From Prinsepia uniflora (Eukaryota > Streptophyta > Magnoliopsida > Rosales > Rosaceae), in assembly GCA_032719365.1 (NCBI GenBank), contig CM064875.1, forward strand, positions 16,107,816-16,171,815: a stretch of 64,000 bases of DNA, given 5' to 3'. Under the pieces are notes generated by a model. The model ran no database searches, was not told the origin of the DNA, and worked only from the letters and a program-made list of their open reading frames with translations. Shown here one piece after another: positions 1 through 9,832 of the stretch; positions within the stretch are counted from its first letter, which is position 1, and every line of letters begins with the position of its first letter. Both the position numbers and the translations under genes were made by a program.

Positions 1-1207
1 GTAAAATGGGTCCCTTTTTGGTGTAATGTTTCTCTCTTTTTCTCTCTTCTTTTAGTTTATCTTATTTCTATTTTGTTCTTTATTTTTGGGACCATTTGTA
101 ACTTCTTGTAGATTTTCTTATTAATTAGATTTTTTTTTAGTTATTGTTTTTAATTTATGTCTTTACATTTTGTTTCTTAATTTCATTTCTTCATAACTTT
201 GTTCTTGTGACTTTTTTTTGAGAGCTCTTAAACACATTTTTATGATTTCCTTAAGAAATACTTAGGCCGAATATTTCCGAAATAATTCTATAGTTTAACT
301 CCACATTCTTATGTTTATTCTTTCATCTTCATAAGGTTCCTTCTGCTATTCAGAGAATTTTATGGATAACATTTCATTGTTTCCATCCACTTTCAGAATC
401 ACAAGCTGTTCCTGAGTTCCGAAAGTGTAACTTTTCTCCCTTTACTTAAACTCTAGTTATTGTTTCGGTTTTATTTATATTTCAATATATGTGTTGGTAT
501 TTTCTTTCTAACATTTGTAAATGTAAATACAATCTCTATGTGTTTTAATATTTTAATTTCATTTACTTCATATGTTTTAGCACTTAACCTTCAATTTAAC
601 ACTAAGTGTTTATGACCACGGTTCGGTGCACTTAGAATAAGGTTGAAGAGATTTAAATGTTTGACGCACATTGAAATCAATAACGTAAGTTGAATCATAT
701 TATAAGTGTTTATGACCGTTGTTCAGTGCATTTATAGTAATGAAAAATGTATGCATGTAATTGAGATGATGAAGGTAGAATTTCGGGATTTGTTCAATAT
801 GAGCAAAATGTTAGAGTGTTGTTAAAAATATGTGTTTAAAGAAAGTCCACTTTTACAAAGGTTAAAGCAGAAATAGAATTAAGTTTTTAATTGTTTTTAC
901 TTGCTTTCTTTATTTTATGATTATAATCTTTCAAAACCCCCAATTTTATCGTTTTATTCTTTTATTCTTTTATTCTTTAATTCGTTATTCTTTAATTCTT
1001 TATGTTTTAATTATTTTATTCATTAATTCATTTATTAATTTATTCTTTTATTCATTATTCTTTCTCACTAATACATTATTAATGTTTCATAATTTCACCG
1101 GTTAAGAACGATCTCTATTTACCAATACTAAATCTACACAAAAAGGGTTTAAATTGAATAATACTTAAATTATGTGTTTAATTTAATGTGTAATTTGAGC
1201 GTTATCA
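1..1207 (+). repeat. Probable LTR of an Athila-like Ty3 remnant, cut by window edge
   Basis: AT-rich non-coding sequence ending just before a tRNA-primer-like site at 1213-1228, where the left LTR of an Athila/Tat-type element should end. It contains two similar short segments around 604-640 and 700-745 (tgtttatgacc...gttcggtgcac / gttcagtgcat). No coding potential was seen. The left border is outside the window and no matching right LTR was confirmed, so the LTR call rests on the primer site and on the purine-rich tract at 3891-3923. Confidence 0.45.
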
Positions 1208-1212
1208 ATTTT

Positions 1213-1228
1213 TGGTGCCGTTACGGGG
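1213..1228 (+). other. Degenerate primer binding site (Athila/Tat type)
   Basis: TGGTGCCGTTACGGGG closely resembles the TGGCGCCGTTGCCGGGG type of primer site found just inside the left LTR of Athila elements. It differs at a few positions, as expected of an old copy. Plus-strand orientation is implied. Confidence 0.6.
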
Positions 1229-1239
1229 GAAATTGAAAA

Positions 1240-2240
1240 ACATTTTTAATTTGTTAGTGTATGTATATAAATTGTGCATATTATACTTGTTTATAATTTT
1301 TACTTTTGTTAATATTATATTTGTTAATAACTTTTACTTACTTGTTTATAATTCTTATATTTGTTTATATTTTATTTATCCATCTTATTTTTATTCTTAT
1401 TATTTTTGTTTATTTGTTTATTTTTATTTTTATACATGTACATATTATACTTGTTCATAACTTTTATTTTTATACTTGTTCATAATTTCGATTCTTATAA
1501 TTGTTCTTATTATATTTGTTTATAATGTTCATATTTTACTTGTTCATAATTTCTATTTTTATACTTATTCATAAATGTTCATAATTGTGTATATACTTGT
1601 TCATATTAAATTTTTTTATATAAATTTAAATTCTTATTATACTTGTTCATTTTATACTTGTTCATTTTATACTTGTTTATGATTGTACATACTTGTTCAT
1701 TTTATACTTGTCTATATTTTAATTGTTTATGATTGTACATATTTGTTATACTTGTTCATAATGTTCATATTGCACTTGTTCATAAATTCTATATTATACT
1801 TGTTCACTTTTTCTTATTTTTATTTTTATTTATTTTGAATTGTTTTTGTAAATTAAAAAACAAATTCGTAAAAAAAAATCTTTTTAATTTAAGTTTTTCT
1901 TTTTCTGTATTTATTTATAAAAATTTAAAAAAAAAATTGTTTTTAAAATAAAGAAAACGTTTTCATTACCTTTTTAATTATAAAAAAAATCGAAAAAAAA
2001 TTAATTAATTTCAAATTTCTCTAGTCTTAACTTTGTGATAGTGTACATATATACTTGTAAATAAATCTTGTGCATAATCAATATGTTAGTGTGATTGTCT
2101 TTACTTGTGAATATCATTACTTGTGCATAAAACCTTACTTGTGAATAAATTGTTCATATGTAAATTGTCATGTTATACTTATAAATTGTACATAAAACGT
2201 ACTTGTAAATAATTCTTGCATTCATGCATTAGTCACGACT
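1240..2240 (+). repeat. AT-rich untranslated region with degenerate acttgttcat repeats
   Basis: The sequence repeats variants of tatacttgttcataat dozens of times between about 1260 and 1810, and again as acttgtgaataa between 2040 and 2210. The short open frames here are low-complexity Phe/Tyr/Leu-rich and show no domain. It is best read as the expanded non-coding part of the Athila-like remnant. Confidence 0.6.
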
Positions 2241-2460
2241 ATATGTAGATCACTTGTGTTTCGAAGTTTAGATTTTGATCTTTAATGAAATAGGTGAAGT
2301 CTCTTTTGTTAACTCTCACTTACGGTGATTGTTAACACTTGAGTTATCTTAAATCCTCTTAAGTAAGAAATTTTCAAGGATGATGTCTAGGATAAGAGAC
2401 CGTACTCATAACAGGCTTTGGGTCTAAGAAAGGGATATCAATGGAGTTTAAGCCTCGGGA

Positions 2461-2782
2461 TGTAATACTCGGTCTTGGAAGTAAGAACGATAAGCAAGAC
2501 CTTTGAGCTTGGAAAGGCAAGATCGGTGAACAATCTCACATTGCTCGGGGAGGGAAAGGTGAAGTGTCTTATATGTGTGGGCACGTATCAATCTAACACA
2601 AGGCCTTTTGGGAGCTCACTGGTTTTGGATTCCTTGGGAACTCCAAAGTTAAGCGAGTTGAGGCTGGTGCAATCCCAAGATAGATGTCCTACTGGGAAGT
2701 TGCACGTGAGCTCCCGAAAACAAAACCGTGAGGGCTAGGTCCAAAGTGGACAATATTGTGCTAGATGAGTCGAGTCATGACC
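2461..2782 (+). repeat. Cassandra left LTR
   Basis: Starts TGTAATACTCGG and ends about TCATGACC. It is roughly 322 bp and lacks the extra 35-bp segment present near the start of the right LTR. Confidence 0.85.
2622..2720 (+). promoter_or_regulatory. 5S rRNA-derived segment in left LTR
   Basis: Contains GGGAACTCCAAAGTTAAGCG followed by a GATAGATGTCCTACTGGGAAGT-like stretch. These match the 5S rRNA blocks around AACTCCGAAGTTAAGCG and GGATGGGTGACC...GGGAAGT. In 5S genes this portion includes the internal polymerase III promoter (A box, intermediate element, C box). It is too diverged to be called a 5S gene. Confidence 0.8.
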
Positions 2783-2785
2783 GAA

Positions 2786-2797
2786 TGGTATCAGAGT
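2786..2797 (+). other. Cassandra primer binding site
   Basis: TGGTATCAGAGT is one base off TGGTATCAGAGC, the site complementary to the 3' end of initiator methionine tRNA. It lies a few bases inside the left LTR. The polypurine tract AAGGGGTGGA at 2841-2850 precedes the right LTR. Confidence 0.85.
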
Positions 2798-2851
2798 CGG
2801 ACCTCGACCGAAAGTGTGCTAGCGAGGATGCTGGGCCCCAAAGGGGTGGAT

Positions 2852-3208
2852 TGTAATACACAGTCTTGGAAGCAATAACGGTGAGCAAGATCCGTGAGCT
2901 TGAGAAACAAGAATGGTGAGCAAGACCCGTGAGCTTGGAAAGGCAAGATCAATGAACAATCCCACATCACTCGGGGAGGGAAATGTGAAGTGCCTTATAT
3001 GTGTGGGCACGTATCTATCTAACATAAGGTCTTTCGAGAGCTCACTGGATTTGGATTTCTTGGGAACTCCAAAGTTAAGCGAGTTGAGGCTGGTGCAATC
3101 TCAGGATGGGTGATCTACTAGGAAGTTGCACGTGAGCTCCCGAAAACAAAACCGTGAGGGTTGGAACTAAAGAGGAAAATATTGTGCTAGATGGGTAGGG
3201 TCATGACA
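2852..3208 (+). repeat. Cassandra right LTR with internal duplication
   Basis: Starts TGTAATACAC and ends TCATGACA; 357 bp. Relative to the left LTR, it repeats a gagcaagaycygtgagctt-type segment twice near its 5' end (about 2881-2945), which accounts for the extra 35 bp. Confidence 0.85.
3040..3140 (+). promoter_or_regulatory. 5S rRNA-derived segment in right LTR
   Basis: Contains GGGAACTCCAAAGTTAAGCG and then AGGATGGGTGATCTACTAGG, closer to the 5S C-box consensus (AGGATGGGTGACCTCCTGGG) than the left copy. It is a probable polymerase III internal promoter relic. Confidence 0.8.
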
Positions 3209-3213
3209 CGGGA

Positions 3214-3930
3214 TGTCTTGAAATTAGTCTTGCCTCTTATGTTTATTCTTTCTAACCTGGTCACCTTTGAACTTGCCCAAACAGTTGAATTCATCTAAGA
3301 TATTTACTTGGACCGCATGGACGTATAAGTTTCCATCTAAACTTTGAAGTTATGTGAACCATATATATCTTTGACTTCCCCCGACATGTAAAGATTATTT
3401 ATATCTTTTTACATTTATTTATATCTTAACTTACATTACTTTTCATGACAACTTTAACTTCTTTCTTTCATTCTAAGTTGCATTGCATCTTTAATTTAAA
3501 CTTGCATTTCTAACTTGCATCTTTAACTTGCATTTTTAACTTAACTTGCATCTTTAGTTTAACTACATTGCATCTTTAATCTAACTTGCATCTCCATCTC
3601 AAATTGCATCCCTAACTTATGTTTTCATATCTAACTTGCATTCTTGACAAACATACATCTCTAACTAACTAACTTGCATTTTTGTCTAGGCTGGATGGAC
3701 ATTAAACTTCAAGCGCTTGTTGAGAGGCAACTCAATGTGTTTCCTGAATGTGAAGGAGTCATCCACGCAAATTTGCTATCTTTCTACCCTTCACTCTTCT
3801 TTATTTTGTTTGTTCATCGTTTTCTTATTTTATTTTTGTAAATCATCTTCCTTACTTCAATTCTATGTTCAATTACTTCTTATTTTCCTACATTGAGGAC
3901 AATGTAGAATTTAAGTATGGCGGAATGGTT
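3214..3930 (+). repeat. 3' untranslated part of the Athila-like remnant
   Basis: Continues the old element after Cassandra. Between about 3470 and 3690 the motif aacttgcatctttaac recurs in degenerate form. At 3891-3923 lies CATTGAGGACAATGTAGAAT and a TTTAAGTATGGCGG purine-rich tract, the type of sequence found just before the right LTR in Athila/Tat elements. No gag or pol was recognised, so the element lost its coding part or was non-autonomous. Confidence 0.5.
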
Positions 3931-4300
3931 TACAATTGTAATTTTCCAATAAAATTGTTTTATACAAATTATTCAAAAAAAAATTGTTTTTTTGAGTCTT
4001 TTTGTTTTAATTTAGTGTTTTTACGAGTATTAAGTTCTCTTTAATTTGACAATGATATAAATGAATGGAAATGAATATGTTATGGCGATAAAGATGATCA
4101 CTACAACTTGAATTTGTTTGTTAATATTTTGTGATTAAGTGTTATAACTTGTAGGTAATGAATGTAAATTGGTATATAAACAAGCATGTTAAGATAAGTA
4201 AGAATCATTTGAACCTTATATGAGTTTTAGAACTTTATATACATCTTTGACGAGAGATTCATAAGTTCATTGTTTAAATTGATATACATATGTCTCATAA
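3931..4300. other. AT-rich stretch before the satellite, no gene seen
   Basis: Could be the start of the right LTR of the Athila-like remnant, but I could not match it to positions 1-1207 by eye. The satellite begins abruptly at about 4301, inside a monomer. Confidence 0.4.
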
Positions 4301-6986
4301 TTGCTTACCCCTTTTTTTTTTTTTGCTTCCTTGTGTTATCAGTAGTTACTTTATTCTTATACCCTTTTATTGGATAGCTATCTATCATACCACTTTAAGA
4401 ACGATCTCTTTGTTCTTATCAAATAAAAAAAAACTCTCTTTGTTCTTATTCTTCCAGAATGATCATCGAACGCCACCATTCAATTTTCTAATCAATCATC
4501 AGAGATCACAGATCATCAATTCATCAGTTCATATCAAAGATCATCTCCTCACTCTCCAGTCTCACTTATTTTCTAGCATTTTTCTGATTGCTTTCCCTTT
4601 TTTTCAAATTTGATGAAATTCTCGATATACTAAAACGCTTGTTGGCGTTACTATTCATGAATAATGGAATTCCGATTTTGCCCCATTTTTTTTTTGCTTT
4701 CATGTGTTATCAATAGTTAATTTATTTTTATACCCTTTTATTGGATAACTGTTTTTCTTACCTCTTTAAGAACGATCTCTTCGTTCATATCAAATAAAAA
4801 AAAATCTCTTCGTTCTTATTCTTCAAGAATGATCATCGGACGCCACCATTCAATTTTCTAAAGTATCATCAGAGATCACAGAACATCAATTCATCAGTTC
4901 ATAACAAAGATCATTTCCTCAGTTTTCAGTCTCACTTATTTTCTAGCATTTTTCTGGTTGCTTTCCCCTCTTGTCAAATTTAATGAAATTCTCTATATAC
5001 TAAAACGCTTGTTGGTGTTACTGTTCATGAATAATGGAATTCTAGTTTTGCCATTTTTTTTTTTTGCATTCTTGTGATGTCAATAGTTACTTTATTCTTA
5101 TACCCTTTTATTGGATAACTGTCTTTCTTACCTCTTTAAGAACGATCTCTTCGTTCTTATCAAATCAAAAAAATCTATTCGTTCTTATTCTTCCAGAATG
5201 ATCATCGGACGCCACCATTCTATTTTCTAAACAATCATCAAAGATCACAGAACATCAATTCATCAGTTCATAACAAAGATCATCTCCTCAGTTTTCAGTC
5301 TCACTAATTTTCTAGCATTTTTCTGATTGCTTTACCTTTTTTTCAAATTTAATGAAATTCTCTATATACTAAAACGTCGGTTGGCGTTACTGTTTATGAA
5401 TAATGGAATTCTGATTTTTCCCTTTTGTTTTCCTTTCCTGTGTTATCAATAGTTACTTTATTATTATACCCTTTTATTGGATAGCTGTCTTTCTTACCAC
5501 TTTAAGAACGATCCCTTCGTTCTTATCAAATCAAAAATATTTCTTCGTTCTTATTCTTCCAGAATGATCATCGCACGCCACCATTCAATTTTCTAATCAA
5601 TTATCAGAGATCGCAGATCATCAATTCATCAGTTCATATCAAAGATCATCTCCTTAGTTTTCAGTCTCACTTATTTTCTAGCATTTTTCTGATTGGTTTC
5701 CCCTTTTTTCAAATTTGATGGAATTCTCTATATACTCAAGGGCCTGTTGGCGTTAACTTTTTATAAATAATGGAATTCCGATTTTGCATTTTTTTTTTTT
5801 GCTTTTCTATGTTATCAATAGTTACTTTATTCTTATACCCTTTTATTGGATAGTTGTCTTTCTTACCTCTTAAAGAATGATCTCTTCGTTCTTATAAAAA
5901 AAAAAACTCTTCGTTCTTATTCTTCCAGAATGATCATAGCACGCCACCATTCAATTTTCTAATCAATCAACAGAGATGAGAGATCATTAATTCACTAGTT
6001 CATATCAAATATCATCTCCTCAGTCTTCAGTCTCACTTATTTTCTAGCAATTTTCTGATTCCTTTCCCTTTTTTTCAAATTTGATGAAATTCTCTATATA
6101 CTCAAGGGCCTGTTGGCGTTACTTTTTATAAATAATGGAATTCCGATTTTGCGCTTTTTTTTTTTTGCATTTATGTGTTATCAATAGTTACTTTATTCTT
6201 ATACTTTTTTTTATTGGATGGTTGTCTTTCTTACCTCTTTAAGAACGATCTCTTCGTTCTTATCAAATCAAAAAATCTCTTCGTTCTTATCAAATCAAAA
6301 AAATCTCTTCGTTCTCATTCTTCCAGAATGATCATCGCACGCCACCATTCAATTTTTTAATCAATCATCAGATATCAGTGGTCGTCAATTCATCAGTTCA
6401 TATCAAAGATCATCTCCTCAGTCTTCAATCTCACTTATTTTCTAGCATTTCTCTGATTGCTTTCCCTTTTTTTTTTTCAAATTTAATGAAATTCTCTATA
6501 TACAAAAACGCATGTTAGCGTTACTGTTTATGAATAATGGAATTCTTATTTTGCCCTTTTTTTTTTCTTTCCTGTGTTATCAAAAGTTACTTTATTCTTA
6601 TATCCTTTAATTGGATAGCTGTCTTTCTTACCTCTTTAAGAACGATCTCTTTGATCGTTCTTATCAAATCAAAAAAAATCTTTTCGTTCTTATTCTTCCA
6701 GAATGATCATCGGACGCCACCATTTAGTTTTCTAATCAATCATCAGAGATCGCAGATAATCAATTCATCAGTACATATCAAAGATCATCTCCTCAGTCTT
6801 CAGTCTCACTTATTTTCTAGTATTTTTCTGATTACTTTCCTTTTTTTTCAAATTTGATGAAATTCTCTCTATACTAAAATGCTTGTTGGCGTTACTGTTC
6901 ATGATTAATGGAATTCCGATTTTTCCCTTTTTTTGCATTGCTGTGTTATCAATAGTTACTTTATTCTTATACCCTTTTATTGGATA
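4301..6986 (+). repeat. Satellite array, left part (about 7 monomers of about 370 bp)
   Basis: The anchor GAATAATGGAATT recurs at 4659, 5029, 5398, 5765, 6130, 6532 and 6903, giving periods of 370, 369, 367, 365, 402 and 371. Each monomer carries a T-run, a TTATTGGATAGCTG block, two or more copies of tctcttcgttcttatc, the block ccagaatgatcatcg, and a tctgattgctttccc tail. Open frames of up to about 107 codons are by-products of the repeat. The array breaks off at the insertion point of element A and resumes at 15752. Confidence 0.92.
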
Positions 6987-8620
6987 TGTAATGACCCGGA
7001 AATTCGAAAAAGGAAAATTTGGAAAATTTTAAGGAAATAACTATTTTGCCCCTAGAATTGGGCGAACGGTTGACTATTGGTTTGAGTGGTCCAACAGAAT
7101 TTGACCAATGACCCTTACGTATTGTGGGACGTCACGAGTTCATAGACAGGTGGCACGCCGAATTCCGACATTCGAGGAGAAAGTTATGATGTTCGGAAGT
7201 TTAAGGGTAATTCGGTAAATTGGTCAAAAGGGGCCGTTTGTTGACTTTTGATCGGGACGGTGTTTGGACTTTCCGTAAGTACCGTTGGGAAGGCCTCGAG
7301 ACGCTGAATCCGTAGATAGGCGGCATGCGTCAATCGGGGTTCGGATGAAAAAGTTATGGGCTTGAGAAAGTGAGGGGCATTTTGGTAAATTGTCACAGAA
7401 GGGTAAAATGGTAATTTGATTTGCGCGGTTAAATGGCTGGGCTAAGATTTGATGATGCAACTGTTTTGGTGACTCATGTCGTTCTTTACATGACACTTGT
7501 CCCTTGGCAAAGAAGGATTGGTGGTAAGTGAAATTGGACGGTGAGGATTGAAGCTGAGAAAATAAATAAATCGTGCCTGTGTGTGTTTGAGGAAGAAAAC
7601 AGAGTAAAAACCATAATTGAGCTCAAGTGAAACATTGTATTCTTGGGATGGGTTTTTGAGGAATGAAATGGAATCGAGAGAGAAAAATGAAAGAACGGTG
7701 ACGGAGGAATGATGGGCTTCGAACCCAGCTGTACCCAGAAAACCATGGAACCGGAATTTACAAACCTCTATTTCCCTTTTGATTTCGGGTTTAGCAAGTT
7801 AGACATTATTGGATCAAATTGACCTTGGATTAAGGTTATTGGGCTCAAGATGGGTCGAACCCGATTAAGAACTAAGGCAATTGGTGCCGTTTTGGCCGAG
7901 AACGGACATGGTGGACTTCGGGAATTTTCAAGCTTGAGTTCGCTTAATTGGGGGTAATTTTCGTGAAATTGATTTAAGAATCATCCTTAAACTGAGTCTG
8001 CGATACTCCCAAACTCATTAATTGAAAGCATTGATGGATATTTTGTGAACTCAGGTGATGAACAGCCTTCGAATGTTTGTATTAAGTTGGATTAGCTTAG
8101 GCCAACTATGGATATAATTGATTCCACAGAACCTTAATTAGTATTAAAACGATGAGATTAGACGTTTTAATTGGTGAAAATTATGCAGAATTGATGGATT
8201 TTGGAACGGGTTGCATCGCGGGTTGCAGGAACGTTTACCAGGCAACCGGGTCGAGAAGATGAATAGTGGCAGTTACTGTAGCAGGCGTGTGGACTCATGC
8301 GCAGCCGCTTGCGGCGGCGCGTGGGAGCGCGTGAGTGGGAATCCCGAGGTGAGTTCAACATGACTTTTGTCCTATTTATTGTAGCGAACATTTTGGTACT
8401 GCTTTCGAGGAAATCAGACACCATTTCGATATTGTTTCGAGGGTCCGAAGGTTTATGTTACGTTTAAAATACGTATTTAAATTCCGGAAAAATTGGGGAA
8501 AATTATGGGAAGTATATTGAGATGTTAGTGACCCTTGATAATGATTTTGGACAGGAATGAGAACTTCCGGAAATTTACGGAAAAATGTGCAGCTCGAAAA
8601 GCGAGCGATATGGACGGTGT

Positions 8621-9618
8621 GTGAGTTGACTTTTGTTTTCTACCCTGAATGCATGCATATATGTTTTAAATGCTTTATGATATGATTTGAAATGATTTGG
8701 CATGATTGATGATTCGATGTGATGATTTCCGGATTTTGGACATATTATATTTTATATGTTTTTGGGCACGATTTTCGAGAAAACTTTGATATTGTTGTTT
8801 GGGTGAAGGCCCGTGATTGAGCTTGGTTTTGACTCGGATTATGAGTCGGGAAATTGATTTGATGAAATTGAAATGCTTTTGACTATCGTTTATGGATTTG
8901 CGTGATTATGATGAAATTGATGATTATGATGGATTTGTGGAACGTGCTTTGTGAAAGCAATGTTTCGGGCAGAGGCCTTGTTGAAATGTTTTTAACTTGA
9001 TTTGACTTGATTTGAGGTTTGAATGGTTTTAAAATGAGATTACTGGATTTTGTGACTGTTCCACATATACCATCCTCTGTGATTTGATGGTCTCCTCCAG
9101 ACGTCGTAGATCCTGGAGTAGTCACGATCCACTGCCTGGAGATGAGTAGCTCTGAGGGAGGCTCAGTCTCAGGGGTGTGAGATTTTGAAGATATCCTCCA
9201 GACGTCGTAGATCCTGGAGATGATATCACCCCAGACATCGTAGTTCCTGGGGAGGTACTCGGACATGAGACACCCGAGTTTGCACGCGTTGCATTGATAT
9301 CGTGACGGGTTACTTGGATATTGAGATTGGATATTGAGGATTTGTGGTATTATGATTTGTTGATATTTGTGTCCAGATACTTTATATCGTGCACTGATTT
9401 GAGAAACATGTGTTTTCTGTTGTGCACTGATTTGAGAAACCTGAGTTTGACGGACCATGGGTAAACATGTTTTGACTTTATTGGTCCACTGTATGACTCA
9501 TGTTTTATGTTATGCATGCAAGTTTGTTAAACTGAAGGGTAAGAATGTATTTTTAATAAATGTATTTATAAAACTTTATTTTCACACTCACACCCTTTTT
9601 ATTTTATTGACCCTCCAG
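8621..9618 (+). other. Intron-like LTR cassette, element A left LTR
   Basis: Runs from GTGAGT (8621-8626) to CCCTCCAG (ends 9618), 998 bp. The right LTR has the same cassette at 14692-15689, also 998 bp. The donor side GGTGTGTGAGT can pair with ACTCACACC just before the acceptor-like site, and TGCATGCA occurs near both ends. Splicing is inferred only; no transcript evidence is available here. Confidence 0.45.
9095..9252 (+). repeat. Covarying hairpins in element A LTR
   Basis: Three hairpins share a similar loop (acgtcgtagatc type). CTCCAG...CTGGAG is at 9095-9118 and 9196-9219; CCCCAG...CTGGGG is at 9229-9252. The stem changes at both sides together. A further hairpin CTGAGggaggCTCAG is at 9152-9166, and GACTCggattatGAGTC is at 8831-8847. 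Confidence 0.7.
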
Positions 9619-9792
9619 GTCGTGACGCGATGATCGAGGCTGATTGGGAGATGGAGGCATGAGTGGGCAGAGGTACTGTTATCCCTTGTTTGGCAAGTGC
9701 TGAGAGTAATTTCGGAACTTCAGTTGACTTGTCAGACGGGAGCTGGACCGAGCATGGTTATCTATGTCCTTCGGGGACGGGTCCTGTCAAAT

Positions 9793-9804
9793 TGGTATCA
9801 GAGC
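9793..9804 (+). other. Element A primer binding site
   Basis: TGGTATCAGAGC is a perfect match to the initiator-Met tRNA primer site used by Tekay and many other plant retrotransposons. It lies three bases inside the left LTR. Confidence 0.95.
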
Positions 9805-9832
9805 ACTAGGTTGCTGAATCTGTTGCCACATC

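Larger units (their letters stand above)
2461..3208 (+). mobile_element. Cassandra retrotransposon (TRIM), complete, 748 bp
   Basis: Two direct LTRs flank a short core (about 69 bp) with an initiator-Met-type primer site and a purine tract. Each LTR carries a 5S rRNA-like segment, which is the hallmark of Cassandra. The 5-bp target duplication CGGGA lies at 2456-2460 and 3209-3213. The element has no coding capacity and must rely on enzymes supplied in trans. It sits inside the internal region of the older Athila-like remnant. The LTRs differ at many sites and in length, so the insertion is not recent. Confidence 0.9.
6987..9789 (+). repeat. Element A left LTR (2803 bp)
   Basis: Starts TGTAATGACCCGG and ends GGGACGGGTCCTGTCA. 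In order it holds: two tandem promoter-like modules with TTGACT boxes (about 7060-7360); a GC-rich segment near 8280-8330; a donor-like CCCGAG|GTGAGT at 8349; an acceptor-like GGACAG at 8549-8554; a second donor-like GTGAGT at 8621; covarying hairpins; and CCCTCCAG|GTCGTG at 9618/9619. TG...CA ends and the target duplication fix its borders. Confidence 0.93.

Noticed and set aside
2622..3140. Functional 5S rRNA genes
   Set aside because: Only the central and 3' parts resemble 5S and they lie in the two LTRs of a Cassandra element.
4290..6857. Open frames of about 60-107 codons in the satellite, such as 4290-4613 and 6537-6857
   Set aside because: They recur with the monomer period, are low-complexity Phe/Ser/Ile-rich and are broken by indels in other monomers.
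8152..8364. Frame starting MRLDVLIGENYAEL in both LTRs of element A (14222 in the right LTR)
   Set aside because: The two LTR copies diverge and one stops early, so no conserved protein is supported, although it ends close to the first donor-like site.
8883..9458. 191-codon minus-strand frame in the element A LTR
   Set aside because: Not kept in the right LTR, where it is split into pieces; it also covers the hairpin region. Treated as chance.
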